The position numbers and the translations under genes were made by a program. The notes beneath the pieces were generated by a model. The model ran no database searches. It saw nothing but the letters and a program-made list of their open reading frames with translations, and was not told the origin of the DNA. Positions 12,013 through 21,324 of a DNA stretch of 64,000 nucleotides are shown here, one piece after another. Source of the DNA: RYN-230 sp963837335 (GTDB lineage Bacteria > Actinomycetota > Actinomycetes > Streptosporangiales > Streptosporangiaceae); the NCBI GenBank assembly GCA_963837335.1, contig CAWINS010000015.1, positions 1 to 64,000 of the forward strand, read 5' to 3'. Every line of letters begins with the position of its first letter. Position 1 is the stretch's first letter.

Positions 12013-12588
12013 CTAGAGCTTGGAGACCTGGTCGAAGGAGAGCTCGACCGGGGTTTCCCGGCCGAAGATGGACACGAGCACCTTGAGCTTCTGGGTGTCG
12101 GGGTTGATCTCGTTCACCGTCGCGGGCAGCGTGGCGAACGGGCCATCCATCACCGTAACGGACTCGCCGACCTCGTATTCCACCGAGGACCGGCGCACCG
12201 CCTCGGTCTGCGCGGCCTTCTCTTCCGGCTCGGGAGCGAGCAGGGAGGCCACCTCGTCCAGGCTGAGCGGTGAGGGACGGCTGGACAGGCCGACGAAGCC
12301 GGTCACGCCGGGGGTGTTCCGGACCGCGGCCCAGGACTCGTCGGTGAGGTCCATCCGGACCAGGATGTAGCCGGGCAGCACCTTCTCCGAGACCTGCTGG
12401 CGCTTGCCCTGCTTGATCTCGGTCACCTCGTGGACAGGGACCTCGATCTGGTAGATGTAGTCCTCCATGTTCAGGGACTGGGTGCGGCTCTCCAGGTTCG
12501 CCTTCACACGGTTCTCGTAACCCGCGTAGGAGTGCACCACGTACCAGTCGCCCGGCTGGAGCCGGAGTTCCGCCTTGAACAGGGCCAC
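12013..12588 (-). CDS. nusG: Transcription termination/antitermination factor NusG, core
   Basis: The 191-residue core starts at a GTG and contains the NGN domain (PGDWYVVHSYAGYENRVKAN, then VLPGYILVRMDL) and the C-terminal KOW domain (GESVTVMDGPFATLPATV). NusG binds the RNA polymerase clamp and couples it to Rho or ribosomal protein S10. Actinobacterial NusG normally carries a long acidic N-terminal region in the same frame. Here the acidic residues run on upstream of the GTG to about 12660, then continue in another frame (12620-12937). Removing one base near 12661 would join them. GGAGG lies 10-11 bases before the GTG, so independent initiation is possible. Confidence 0.93.
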   Translation of the reverse strand: MALFKAELRLQPGDWYVVHSYAGYENRVKANLESRTQSLNMEDYIYQIEVPVHEVTEIKQGKRQQVSEKVLPGYILVRMDLTDESWAAVRNTPGVTGFVGLSSRPSPLSLDEVASLLAPEPEEKAAQTEAVRRSSVEYEVGESVTVMDGPFATLPATVNEINPDTQKLKVLVSIFGRETPVELSFDQVSKL

Positions 12589-12619
12589 CGGGTCGTCGTC
12601 CTCCGGCTTGGCGTCCGCG

Positions 12620-12937
12620 TCAGCGTCGCCCGCTTCCCCGTCCTGGGCTTCCCCGGCCTCGGTCTGCTCCGGCCTGGTCTTCCCCGGCCTCGGCTTCCCC
12701 GTCCGCCGTGGCGGCCTCGCTGTCCGCCGATCCGGTCTCGTCCTCGGCGCCGGCGATGCCCTCGTCGTCCGAGGCGTCCCCGGACGCGGCGGCCTCGCTC
12801 ACGGCGTCGTCGCCGGACGGGTCAGCCCCGGCCGCGGCCTCGCCGCCGGCCGGCTGGCCCGCTGCCTCATCGGCTGGAACGTCTGCGCCGGGCAGGTCTT
12901 CGACCTGATCACCGACGTGCACTTGGAACTCGGACAC
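12620..12937 (-). CDS. Acidic N-terminal extension of NusG, out of frame with the core
   Basis: This frame starts MSEFQVHVGDQVEDLPGADV and is dominated by Asp, Glu, Ala and Gly, as in the disordered N-terminal tails of actinobacterial NusG. It loses this character after GEAEAGEDQAGA and runs into an Arg/Gly stretch before a stop at 12620. The acidic pattern then resumes in the nusG core frame. The simplest reading is one nusG gene from 12937 to 12013 with an extra base near 12661, by mutation or sequence error. Confidence 0.6.
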   Translation of the reverse strand: MSEFQVHVGDQVEDLPGADVPADEAAGQPAGGEAAAGADPSGDDAVSEAAASGDASDDEGIAGAEDETGSADSEAATADGEAEAGEDQAGADRGRGSPGRGSGRR

Positions 12938-13170
12938 GATAGCTCTTTCTCTCCGCTTCTTCCTGGCGGCGCCGGAGTTGTTCCGGACGGGACCAGCACC
13001 AGGAACTTCCCTGGCGTCGCCGCCCCCCGCATGGCTGCGGCCTCCCCCGGCCCCGCAACCCGGTGCTGCGAACCCCCCGGTCTCGCGAATCCGTGTTAAC
13101 TACGGTTTCCGCAACTCCGGTACCGCTAACCTCCGTGCCGCTACCTGCCCGCCATGACCGGCCTCGCGGC

Positions 13171-13422
13171 TCAGCCCAGGACCGCGAAAACCAGCTTGGT
13201 GAACCCGTAGTCCAGGACGGTCACAATCCCGATCATGATGACGATGAAGGTCAGCGCCACGGTCGTGTAAGTAATCAGCTCCTTGCGGGTCGGCCAGATC
13301 ACCTTGCGCAGTTCGGCGATGATCTGGCGGAGGAAAAGCGCGGGAGACGTCCGGGTGTCCTTAACCGGACCCCCGGACTTCGGCCGTCCCTTAGAGACCT
13401 CGCCACGCGTCTGAGTCGCCAT
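13171..13422 (-). CDS. secE: Preprotein translocase subunit SecE
   Basis: An 83-residue SecE starting MATQTRGEVSKG, the small essential subunit that clamps SecY in the translocase. After a basic N-terminus comes the conserved amphipathic segment AELRKVIWPTRKELITYT and a single transmembrane helix (TFIVIMIGIVTVLDYGF), which is the one-helix form usual in actinobacteria. The start at 13422 follows AGGTGAGG. It lies between tRNA-Trp and nusG, the standard arrangement. Confidence 0.97.
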   Translation of the reverse strand: MATQTRGEVSKGRPKSGGPVKDTRTSPALFLRQIIAELRKVIWPTRKELITYTTVALTFIVIMIGIVTVLDYGFTKLVFAVLG

Positions 13423-13496
13423 GTCCTCACCTGAAGCAACGCTGATCGGTGTACTAGCTGATACCACCGGCCCACGTCAGACGCGGACCGCATTCG

Positions 13497-13570
13497 CAGG
13501 GCAGGAGGGACTCGAACCCCCAACCACCGGTTTTGGAGACCGGGACTCTGGCCAATTGAGCTACTGCCCT
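13497..13570 (-). tRNA. tRNA-Trp (CCA anticodon)
   Basis: A 74-nt cloverleaf read on the minus strand: acceptor AGGGCAG/CTGCCCT with discriminator G, D arm beginning TAGCTCAATTGG, anticodon loop CTCCAAA giving CCA, and T arm GGGGGTTCGAGTCCC. The 3' CCA is not encoded. It stands directly before secE. Confidence 0.96.
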
Positions 13571-13775
13571 ACTGCCTCCCGGACACCGCCGCGAACCGTT
13601 GCCGGAGCGCAGCCGTCACCGGGCGGACCACCACCAGTTGATGAAGTCTACGTTGCCCGGGGCCCCTCGTCGAACCGTCTGGCCGGACCGGGCGAATCTG
13701 TCCGGGCCCCGGATCGCAGCGAGTGCCCTCGCTGACCGGTAATCGCGATGCGGTCACTATCCGTGGGGTGTCACC

Positions 13776-14996
13776 ATGGTAGGCATGACTTCAGATCATC
13801 CGCGCATCTCAGCCCGGGTCGCCGCGATCGCCGAATCCGCCACCCTCGCCGTGGACTCCAAGGCCAAGGCGCTCAAGGCGGCCGGACGGCCGGTCATCGG
13901 GTTCGGGGCGGGCGAACCCGACTTCCCCACCCCCGGCTACATCGTCGAGGCGGCCCAGCGGGCCTGCGCCGTCCCGCGGTTCCAGAAGTACACGCCCGCG
14001 CCCGGGCTGCCCGAGCTCCGTGAAGCGGTCGCGGCCAAGACCGCACGGGACTCCGGCTACCAGGTCAGCGCGGCCCAGGTGCTGATCACCAACGGTGGCA
14101 AGCAGGCCGTGTACGAGGCGTTCGCCACGCTGCTCGACCCGGGTGACGAGGTGCTGATGCCCACCCCGTACTGGACCACCTACCCCGAGTCCATCGGGCT
14201 GGCCGGCGGGGTGCCGGTGCCCGTGATGACCGACGAGCAGACCGGCTACCTGGCCAGCGTGGCCGACCTGGAAGCGGCCCGCACCGACCGGACCAAGGTG
14301 CTGCTGTTCGTGTCGCCGTCCAACCCGACCGGCGCGGTGTACCCGCCGGAGCAGGTGGCCGAGATCGGCCGGTGGGCCGCCGAGCACGGCATCTGGGTCG
14401 TCACCGACGAGATCTACGAGCACCTCGTCTACGGGGACGCGCGGTTTTCCTCGGTGCCGGTGATGGCGCCGGAGATCGCGGACACCTGCGTGGTGCTGAA
14501 CGGGGTGGCCAAGACCTACGCGATGACCGGCTGGCGGGTCGGCTGGATGATCGGCCCGCTGGACGTCATCAAGGCCGCGTCGAACCTGCAGTCGCACGCC
14601 ACCTCCAACGTGTGCAACGTGGCCCAGGCCGCCGCGCTGGAGGCGGTGACCGGTGACCTGTCCGCGGTGGCCGAGATGCGTACCGCGTTCGACCGGCGGC
14701 GGCAGACCATGACCGCCATGCTGAACGAGATCCCCGGGGTGGTCTGCCCGCTTCCCGAGGGCGCGTTCTACTGCTACCCGTCGGTCAAGGGCGTCCTGGG
14801 CCAGGAGATCGCCGGGACCCGGCCGTCCAGCTCGGCCGAGCTGGCCGAGCTGATCCTGGACCACGCAGACGTGGCGGTGGTGCCCGGCGAGGCGTTCGGC
14901 ACCCCGGGCTATTTCCGGCTTTCCTGCGCGCTCGGCGACGACGACCTGGCCGAGGGGATCGGCCGGATCGGCAAGCTGCTCAGCGAGGCGCACTGA
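13776..14996 (+). CDS. aspC: Pyridoxal-phosphate aminotransferase (aspartate aminotransferase type)
   Basis: A class I/II fold-type I aminotransferase of 406 residues, predicted to transfer an amino group between aspartate and 2-oxoglutarate in the cytosol. It shows VIGFGAGEPDFPTPGYI at the N-terminus, the substrate-domain motif SPSNPTGAVY, and the cofactor Schiff-base lysine K246 in GVAKTYAMTGWRVGW, followed by the C-terminal arginine region (YFRLSCALGDDDL). An in-frame ATG three codons downstream (13785) is an equally plausible start; neither has a strong ribosome-binding site. It diverges from tRNA-Trp/secE and precedes add by 38 bases. Confidence 0.94.
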   Translation: MVGMTSDHPRISARVAAIAESATLAVDSKAKALKAAGRPVIGFGAGEPDFPTPGYIVEAAQRACAVPRFQKYTPAPGLPELREAVAAKTARDSGYQVSAAQVLITNGGKQAVYEAFATLLDPGDEVLMPTPYWTTYPESIGLAGGVPVPVMTDEQTGYLASVADLEAARTDRTKVLLFVSPSNPTGAVYPPEQVAEIGRWAAEHGIWVVTDEIYEHLVYGDARFSSVPVMAPEIADTCVVLNGVAKTYAMTGWRVGWMIGPLDVIKAASNLQSHATSNVCNVAQAAALEAVTGDLSAVAEMRTAFDRRRQTMTAMLNEIPGVVCPLPEGAFYCYPSVKGVLGQEIAGTRPSSSAELAELILDHADVAVVPGEAFGTPGYFRLSCALGDDDLAEGIGRIGKLLSEAH

Positions 14997-15034
14997 GGGA
15001 TCTGGGGGCGCGGCGGGATTTGGGGCGCGGCGAG

Positions 15035-16078
15035 ATGATGCGGCCGCCAGCGGGGCCGTTGCGGCCGCTGGCGGCCCTGCCCAAGGCGCACCTGCACCTG
15101 CACTTCACCGGGGCGATGCGGCACGGCACGCTGGTCAACCTGGCGCGGCAGCACGGAATCGGGCTGCCGGAGGCGCTCACCGCGGCCTGGCCGCCGCACC
15201 TGTCCGCCGCCGACGAGCGGGGCTGGTTCCGCTTCCAGCGGCTCTACGACATCGCCCGGTCGGTGCTCCGCAGGCCGCAGGACGTGTACCGGCTGCTGCG
15301 GGAGACGGCCCAGGACGAGCGGGCCGAGGGGTCGGGCTGGCTGGAGATCCAGATCGACCCCTCGGGCTTCGCGCAGCGGTTCGGCGGCCTGACCCCCACG
15401 GTGGAACTGGTGCTGGAGGCCGCGCACGCCGCGGCCACCGAGACCGGGGTCGGCATCGGCCTGGTCATCGCGGCCAACCGCACCAAGCACCCGCTGGAGG
15501 CACGGACCCTGGCCCGGCTGGCCGCCCAGTACGCCGGGCGCGGGGTGATCGGGTTCGGGCTGAGCAACGACGAGCGGCGCGGCGCGGCCGGCGAGTTCGC
15601 CGCCGCGTTCCGGATCGCGGCGCGTTCGGGCCTGCTGCTGACCCCGCACGGCGGCGAGCTGTGCGGCCCGGCCAGCGTCCGGGCCTGCCTGGATGACCTG
15701 CACGCCGACCGGATCGGGCACGGCGTGGCCGCGGCGGCCGACCCGGAGCTGACCAAGCGGCTCGCGGCCAGCCGGATCACGCTGGAGGTCTGCCCGGCGT
15801 CCAACGTGGCCCTGGGAGTCGCGGCGGACCCGGCGGATGTGCCGCTGGTGGCCCTGCTGGCCGACGGCGTGCCGGTTTCCCTGGGGGCGGACGACCCGCT
15901 GCTGTTCGGGTCCCGGCTGGCCGCGCAGTATGAGATCGGCCGCCTGGTCCACGGGTTGTCGGACGCGGATCTGGCCGAGCTGGCCCGGATGTCGGTGCGC
16001 GGTTCGGCCGCCCCGCCGTCGGTGGCGCGCCGTTTGCTGGCCGGCATCGATACCTGGCTCGCCTCGGACCCCGGGTAG
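15035..16078 (+). CDS. add: Adenosine deaminase family protein
   Basis: A metal-dependent hydrolase of the adenosine/AMP deaminase family, about 347 residues, predicted to convert adenosine to inosine. The metal-binding HxH lies in LPKAHLHLHFTG (H21, H23 counted from 15035). Further active-site motifs are TPHGGELCG (HGGE), DRIGHGVA and SLGADDPLLFG. The usual HLEG after the first motif is HFTG here, so substrate preference may differ. ATG codons at 15035 and 15038 are preferred over an upstream TTG. It follows aspC closely, the same order as in Streptomyces. Confidence 0.9.
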   Translation: MMRPPAGPLRPLAALPKAHLHLHFTGAMRHGTLVNLARQHGIGLPEALTAAWPPHLSAADERGWFRFQRLYDIARSVLRRPQDVYRLLRETAQDERAEGSGWLEIQIDPSGFAQRFGGLTPTVELVLEAAHAAATETGVGIGLVIAANRTKHPLEARTLARLAAQYAGRGVIGFGLSNDERRGAAGEFAAAFRIAARSGLLLTPHGGELCGPASVRACLDDLHADRIGHGVAAAADPELTKRLAASRITLEVCPASNVALGVAADPADVPLVALLADGVPVSLGADDPLLFGSRLAAQYEIGRLVHGLSDADLAELARMSVRGSAAPPSVARRLLAGIDTWLASDPG

Positions 16079-16343
16079 CCAGGGAGCTGCCCCGGGTAGC
16101 CGGGGACGCCCCGGGTCGCCAGGGCCGCCCGACCGGCCCAGGCAGCCGCGCCCCGTCAGGCCGCCGACCCGCTCCCGCCGAGCCCACGCCGCGCTCCGCC
16201 ACTGCTGGGCCCGCCGACTCCCTCGGGCCGCACGGCTCGGTGAACGCCACTGCCTCGGCAGCCCAGTCACATATGCCCCACCGGCCACCTGGGCCACTCC
16301 AGCCGGCGGCCGCGTCACATTGATCATGGCCGGCGCTGACATA

Positions 16344-16397
16344 GCACGTATCTGGGCGCCGGGAGGGGTGTTGTCCGTCGGAGCACCAGATACGTGC
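16344..16397. repeat. 12-bp perfect inverted repeat between convergent genes
   Basis: Arms GCACGTATCTGG (16344-16355) and CCAGATACGTGC (16386-16397) are perfect and separated by 30 bases. The arms are far less GC-rich than their surroundings. They lie between the ends of add (16078) and the LysM-BTAD gene (16481), so they could act as a shared terminator or be the footprint of a former insertion. The rest of 16079-16480 is low-complexity GC sequence with no supported gene. Confidence 0.6.
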
Positions 16398-16480
16398 ATG
16401 TGGGCGGGAGAGGCCAGTGTGACTCGCGGGACTTCACCCCGGCTGTGCGGGACGGGTCGGGGGGTGGCGGGGGTGGCGGG

Positions 16481-19400
16481 TTAGGGGACGGTGGTGCGCC
16501 AGGAGGGGTAGAGGTCGTCGATGAGGGACTCGGTTTCCGGGGCCATCCGGGGCAGCACCTCATCGAGGGCGGTCCGGGCGCAGACCTCCTCCACCACGGC
16601 GCGGAGCAGTTCCTCCTGGCCGGTCTGGTGGGCCGCCCGGAGCAGGTCACGCCAGAGCAGTTCGTCGCCGAAGGCCAGCCGCAGGCCGGCCCGCGCGGCG
16701 TCCATGGCACCTTGCGGATCGGCGCTGGCCAGCCGGAGCCCGACCAGCTGGTGCGCGGCGTCGGCCACTCGCGCGGTGACCTCGTATTCGAGTTCGTCGG
16801 TCGCGAGCCAGGCGTACCGGCCCGGCGGCCGGCCGTCGAGCAGCTGACCCTGCACCAGTTCCAGTGCCCGGGCCAGATAATCCTCTTGCTCCGCGCTGCC
16901 CAGCAGGGCCAGCTCCGCGTGCCCGGCCAGGGACTGGAACACCTGCCAGTCCACCCGGACGCCGGAGCCGAGCCGGAGCCGGCCGGACGCGTCCGCAGCC
17001 AGGTGCGGGCGGCCGATGCTGTCCGTGCCGAGCCATTCGGTGACCCGGGCCACGGCCGCATCGCGCACGTCGGCGGCCACTCCCCGGGGCCAGAGGGCCG
17101 CGCTCAGCACGTTGGGGTGTACTCCGCCGGGATGCACGGCCAGGTAGACCACGAGCTCGGTGGCCAGCGCGACCCGGTCTGGTTCGAGCATGCCGGGCGC
17201 CCGGACCGAGGCGGGGCCCAGGACGGTGACTTCCACCGGCAGCACCCGGTCGGGTTCCAGGTGCTGCGGCGGCGCCGCGTTGGGGGGCGGCGTGGCAAGT
17301 GCCACGCCCTCCGGCCGGGCCGCCGCCCCGAACAGGTCTACCAGCGCTTCGTGCTGGCGGGCCGGGACGAGCTGGGCTTGCACGTCGAAGCCGAGTTCCC
17401 CGGCCAGCAGCCGGCCGTCCGGCGTGACTTCCCAGGCCCAGGCGGAGCCGGGGACGTCGCCGGCGACCACGTAGCCGGCCGCGGCGGCGCGGCCGGCCCG
17501 GGCGAGCGCGCGCAGCCGGCTGCGCTCCCACGGGGTGGGCGGCACCGCGCTGATCAGGTAGTGCGGCGCCCAGGCGTCCGGATCCAGGCCGAGCGAGCGC
17601 CCGGCCAGCGCGGAGCCCACCCCCGACGCCACCATGGCCTCGGCCACCAGGGCGGCGTGCGCTTCCAGGGCGGGCAGCGCCTCGTCCACGCTGGGCACCG
17701 CGGTGATCCGGTCAGGGGCCAGCGGGATCAGGTCGTCACCGAAGCCGGCCAGCGTGATGCGCATCTGGTCAGACCAGCGGCTGGTGGCCAGCTCCATGGC
17801 CATCGCCGACAGCACCTCGGTGGTCATGACCGGCGGCCCGGTCACGGAGATGAGCCCATGGGCCGCTTCCAGGTTCACCAGAACGCGCCCGGTACGGTCG
17901 GTGCCAATGGAGACCAGGCCGGGGAACAGGGCGGGCGCGTCGTCCGCCTCGTCCACGTCGACCCGTCCCAGCGCCGTGAACGGCAGCCGCCACACCTGAC
18001 CGTCGCCCACCGCGGTCCACGGTGCGGGCGCGTCCAGCTCCGCGGGCGCCACCCACAGGTCGAGGTTCTCGTGGCTGAGGTGAGCCGCCACCACCGCGGG
18101 CGGGATCCGCCCCTCCTGGGCCAGCGCGCGGGACAGATAGCGCAGCCCGCCGTCCAGCAACCGGGCCGACGGCTCGTGCGCCCCGGCCCGGAGCGCAGAT
18201 TCGGCCAGTGCTGCCCGCCCGGCCGGGGCAACGACCCGGCGGCCGAAGGCGCGCTGCCACAGTTGCTCGCGGCGTTGGCGGCCCAGGGCGGCCAGGATCC
18301 CGGTGGCGAGAAGCGCGGCCGCGGCCAGCTCGTCCGGGTAGCTGGGTCGCCCGGAGTGCAGGAGTCCCCCGGCGGGGGAACCGTTGGCGTCGGCCGGCGA
18401 CCGGGAGCGGCCGGTCGTCCCCGGCTGGTCCCGCTCTCCCCGATGGCCCTGCTCTCCCGCGTGGCCATGCTCTCCCGCGTGGCCCTGCTGCCCCGCGTGG
18501 CCATGCTCCCCGGCGCGGGCGTGCTGCCCGGCCCGCGGCCGTGTTCGCCGCCCCGGCGCGGCCGTGTTCCGCCGCCCCGCCCGCCGTGTTCCCCGGCCCG
18601 CCCGTGTTCCCTGGCTCGGCTGTGTTCCCCGGCCCGGCTGTGCGCCCCGGCGCGGTGCGGTGGAGCACCCGTCCCGGCGGCGGACGGCGCGTCCGCCGCG
18701 GACTGACTGTCCCGCACGGGCACGACCTCGATGCCCGGCCCGTGGGCGTCCCGGGGCATGTGCAGTACCCAGCCGGGCCGGATCAGGCTGGCGATGGTGA
18801 GGCGGGAACCGTCCGGCTGGACCCGGCCGGAGTTCAGGTCGAAGATCTCCCGGTACCGACGGCCGTCGCCCAGGTACTTCTGCGCGATCTCCCACAGGCT
18901 CTCGTGGAACCGGCCGACCGGCGGCTTCACCACGTACAGCTTCCCGGCTTGCGGCGAGTGGGCCGCCTGAGGCGGGCTGGCCCGTCCCGCCGGGCTGACG
19001 TCGCGGCTGCCCGGCTGGCCCGTCCCGCCGCCCTGCTGGCCGATCCCGCCGCTCTGCTGGCCGATCCCGCCGCCCTGCTGGCCCGTCTCGCCGCCTGGCC
19101 GGCCGTCCCGCCGCCCCGCTGGCGGGTGACGCCGTCCGGCAGGCCGGTGCCGCCCAGGTGGCCGCTCGAGCTGGTTTCCCGGCCGCTGGTGGCCGTGATC
19201 GAGTGCGGCGCGGCCAGCGCCTGGTGCGCCAGGGCAGGTGAAAGCGCGGTGGTGGCCGCGAAGACCAGCAGCGCCGCGGTGACCAGCCGGTGCACGAGCG
19301 CCTGGGTGCCGCCGGCCAGCGGCACCCGCCGCGGCATCCCGGCGTTGCGAACCGCGGCCCTTACCTCGGCGATCACGCACCAGACGAGCTGGATCCAGGC

Positions 19401-19643
19401 CACCCAGACCAGCAGGGACAGCACCTTCAGGATCGCGGGCAGGTCGAGCTGGTGGGTGAGCAGCGCCAGCGAAGGCATCGCGTGCGGGACCGGCAGCCCG
19501 AACACGGTGACCAGCGCGAACGGCACCCCCGCGGTGAGGGCCACCAGCGCGGCGATGGCGAGCAGGCCGACCAGCAGGTCGCCGGCCGAACGGCGGCGCC
19601 GGCGCGGGGTGTACCGCGGGGTGCGGGTCATGTTCGGCGCCAT
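16481..19643 (-). CDS. Membrane LysM-BTAD protein of the Tad locus, frame broken twice
   Basis: One gene of about 1050 residues appears in three frames. The part from 19643 (MAPNMTRTPRYTPRRRRR) holds three hydrophobic segments. The middle part (about 19110-18560) carries a LysM domain (KLYVVKPPVGRFHESLWEIAQKYLGD, with IFDLN downstream; motif shown in two pieces). The rest, to 16481, holds a helical region ending in a bacterial transcriptional activation domain (BTAD), as in SARP regulators. Breaks fall near 19085-19140 (Gly/Gln repeats) and 18530-18580 (His/Gly/Glu repeats); each is fixed by adding one base. The start overlaps the tadG stop (TGATG). Proteins of this type accompany Tad loci in actinobacteria; a role in regulation or pilus anchoring is inference. 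Confidence 0.75.
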
Positions 19644-20125
19644 CAGCAGACCGCCCCCCGCGCGATACCGCACTCCGCGGTCGCCGTTTCCTGGGCGGTC
19701 TCGGTGAAGCGGCCGAGGATGCCCCCGACGAGCGGCTGGGTGGTGATCGTTACCGCGACGGTGGCGGTCTCCGTCCCGGCGGTGGCGACGCAGCTGGTCA
19801 TGGTGGCGCCGGTGACCCGGTCTACCCCGCTGCTGTCCTGCTGGCTGTAGGCACTGACCAGATTGGCGGCGAAGCCGCAGGCACCGGGGCCGATGGCCGC
19901 GACCCCGGCCGTCCGGAGCTGGGCGATGTCGATGTTGCCGGCGGCGGCGCGGGCGGCCTGCTCGGCGATGTCCGCCGCCCGTTCCTTCGCGTTCATGGCC
20001 ATGCCCCCATCCACGATCAGGGCGATCAGGAAGACCACGGCGACGGCGAAGACCACGCTGAACACGGCGACCGAGCCCTGCTCCCGCCGCTGCGCGGCCT
20101 CCCTCATGCGTCCCGCGGCCTTCAT
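19643..20125 (-). CDS. TadG-like pilus-associated protein
   Basis: A 160-residue protein with a short basic N-terminus, then EQGSVAVFSVVFAVAVVFL and a hydrophobic helix typical of TadE/TadG minor pseudopilins, followed by an extracellular domain with four cysteines. An alternative start six codons downstream (20107) is possible. Upstream sequence contains several CGCATGAGG copies, so the start is uncertain. The stop overlaps the LysM-BTAD start, implying translational coupling. Confidence 0.8.
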   Translation of the reverse strand: MKAAGRMREAAQRREQGSVAVFSVVFAVAVVFLIALIVDGGMAMNAKERAADIAEQAARAAAGNIDIAQLRTAGVAAIGPGACGFAANLVSAYSQQDSSGVDRVTGATMTSCVATAGTETATVAVTITTQPLVGGILGRFTETAQETATAECGIARGAVC

Positions 20126-20167
20126 GCGTTCCGCGCCTCATGCGTGCCCTCATGCGTTGTGCGGCCC

Positions 20168-20632
20168 TCATGCGTTCCGCTCCACGAACGTGTCCAGCGG
20201 GGCGACCGCCCGGCCGGAGAAGACCATGGTCGGGTTGAAGCCGAGCACCGTGAACGGGCTCATGTTCACGTCGCACCGGACGGTCACGGTCACGTCGTTG
20301 CCCGCCGCGACCGGCTGGCCGATGACCGGGAAGCCCGCCACCAGGGCCTGGATGCTGCCCGCGGCGCACCAGCTCGTGACGCCCAGGTCGGCCTGGGCGG
20401 CCTGCAGCGCCAGCTGGCTGGCCTGCGCCGGGGAGAGCGCCAGGGACGCGGCCCGGGCGGCATCCCGGGCGGCGCCGTCGAGGTGCCCCTGGGCCTCCAC
20501 GACCCGGCCGCCCGCACCTACCAGGAGCAGCAGTCCGATGAGGCCAGGGGCGATGACCACGAGCTCGACAGACATGGACCCGTGCTCGCGTCGACCGGAC
20601 CACCGTCGCGCCAGCAACGACCGGGTCATCAT
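20168..20632 (-). CDS. TadE-family minor pseudopilin (second copy)
   Basis: A 154-residue protein with the TadE pattern EHGSMSVELVVIAPGLIGLLLL at its N-terminus, in which a processing site precedes the hydrophobic helix with Glu at position 5 of the mature end, followed by an extracellular domain. The start at 20632 overlaps the tadE stop by four bases (ATGA). Upstream ATGs in the same frame at 20638 are less likely. TadE proteins are processed by the prepilin peptidase and prime pilus assembly. Confidence 0.85.
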   Translation of the reverse strand: MMTRSLLARRWSGRREHGSMSVELVVIAPGLIGLLLLVGAGGRVVEAQGHLDGAARDAARAASLALSPAQASQLALQAAQADLGVTSWCAAGSIQALVAGFPVIGQPVAAGNDVTVTVRCDVNMSPFTVLGFNPTMVFSGRAVAPLDTFVERNA

Positions 20633-21081
20633 CCGCATCGATTCTGGGCGGCGGGCCGGAAGCATTCCACGGGGCCGCCCGCGGTGGCCGATATGGTGAG
20701 GTGGAGGCCGAAGAACGGGAACACCGAATATCCGAGGGGGCCACTGACCGTGACGAACACATTCGTTTGCGGATCGCCATAAGCATGCGGCCTTACTTTA
20801 CTCAGTAGATTCGTGTGTAGATTGCCGTAATATTGTGCGGCCGCGTTCTGCGCAGCACCCATCCAGCCCGAGTTGGTGGCGGCCTCTTCGCGGGCCACGA
20901 GCGCACCCGCCTGAGCCGAGGCCAGCGCCGCCTGCCGCGCGTTGAACCACAGCCCGAACTGCAGGATGAGCATGCAGATCATCATCAGGCCGGGGGCCAG
21001 CACGGCGAGTTCCACCACGTTAGAGCCGCGATCGGAGCACCGGGACCGCAGCACGCGGGCGGCCCGGGAGCGGGGCATCAC
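20629..21081 (-). CDS. tadE: TadE-family minor pseudopilin
   Basis: A 150-residue protein: basic N-terminus, then DRGSNVVELAVLAPGLMMIC and a single transmembrane helix, then an extracellular domain with two cysteines near the C-terminus. The GS-VVE arrangement matches the TadE processing site. It lies 15 bases after flp and overlaps the second tadE by four bases, so both are probably made in equal amounts. Confidence 0.87.
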   Translation of the reverse strand: MMPRSRAARVLRSRCSDRGSNVVELAVLAPGLMMICMLILQFGLWFNARQAALASAQAGALVAREEAATNSGWMGAAQNAAAQYYGNLHTNLLSKVRPHAYGDPQTNVFVTVSGPLGYSVFPFFGLHLTISATAGGPVECFRPAAQNRCG

Positions 21082-21096
21082 GGTGTTCGCGCCTCC

Positions 21097-21306
21097 TCAG
21101 CCGTGGATCTGGGCACTCTCGGTAGTGACGAAGTTCTTGATGACGAGAAGCAGCGCGGCTGCGATGCCGAGAATGACGGCGGTGATAATGGCCAGCTCCA
21201 CCGCGGACGCGCCGGCCTCCTTATCGCGGGTCGCCGCCCGCAGCCGGACGAGGCGGACGCCGAGAACGGTCCGCAAAAACGTGATTGTCGTGGTGAGATT
21301 GCTCAT
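21097..21306 (-). CDS. flp: Flp-type pilin
   Basis: A 69-residue prepilin. After a 33-residue basic leader, the processing motif GASAVELAIITAVILG is followed by the single hydrophobic helix that packs the pilus core. Cleavage is expected after the Gly, leaving Glu at position 5, as in Flp pilins. GGAGG precedes the ATG by 4 bases, the strongest ribosome-binding site of the operon, fitting a major subunit. The mature domain is very short, ending TTESAQIHG. Confidence 0.9.
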   Translation of the reverse strand: MSNLTTTITFLRTVLGVRLVRLRAATRDKEAGASAVELAIITAVILGIAAALLLVIKNFVTTESAQIHG

Positions 21307-21324
21307 CGTGCCTCCATCGTGTGC

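Noticed and set aside
12589..12937. Programmed +1 frameshifting in nusG
   Set aside because: No slippery codon run, stop-codon pause or stimulatory structure stands out at the junction, and the same kind of break occurs in many unrelated genes of the window, so a general cause is more likely.
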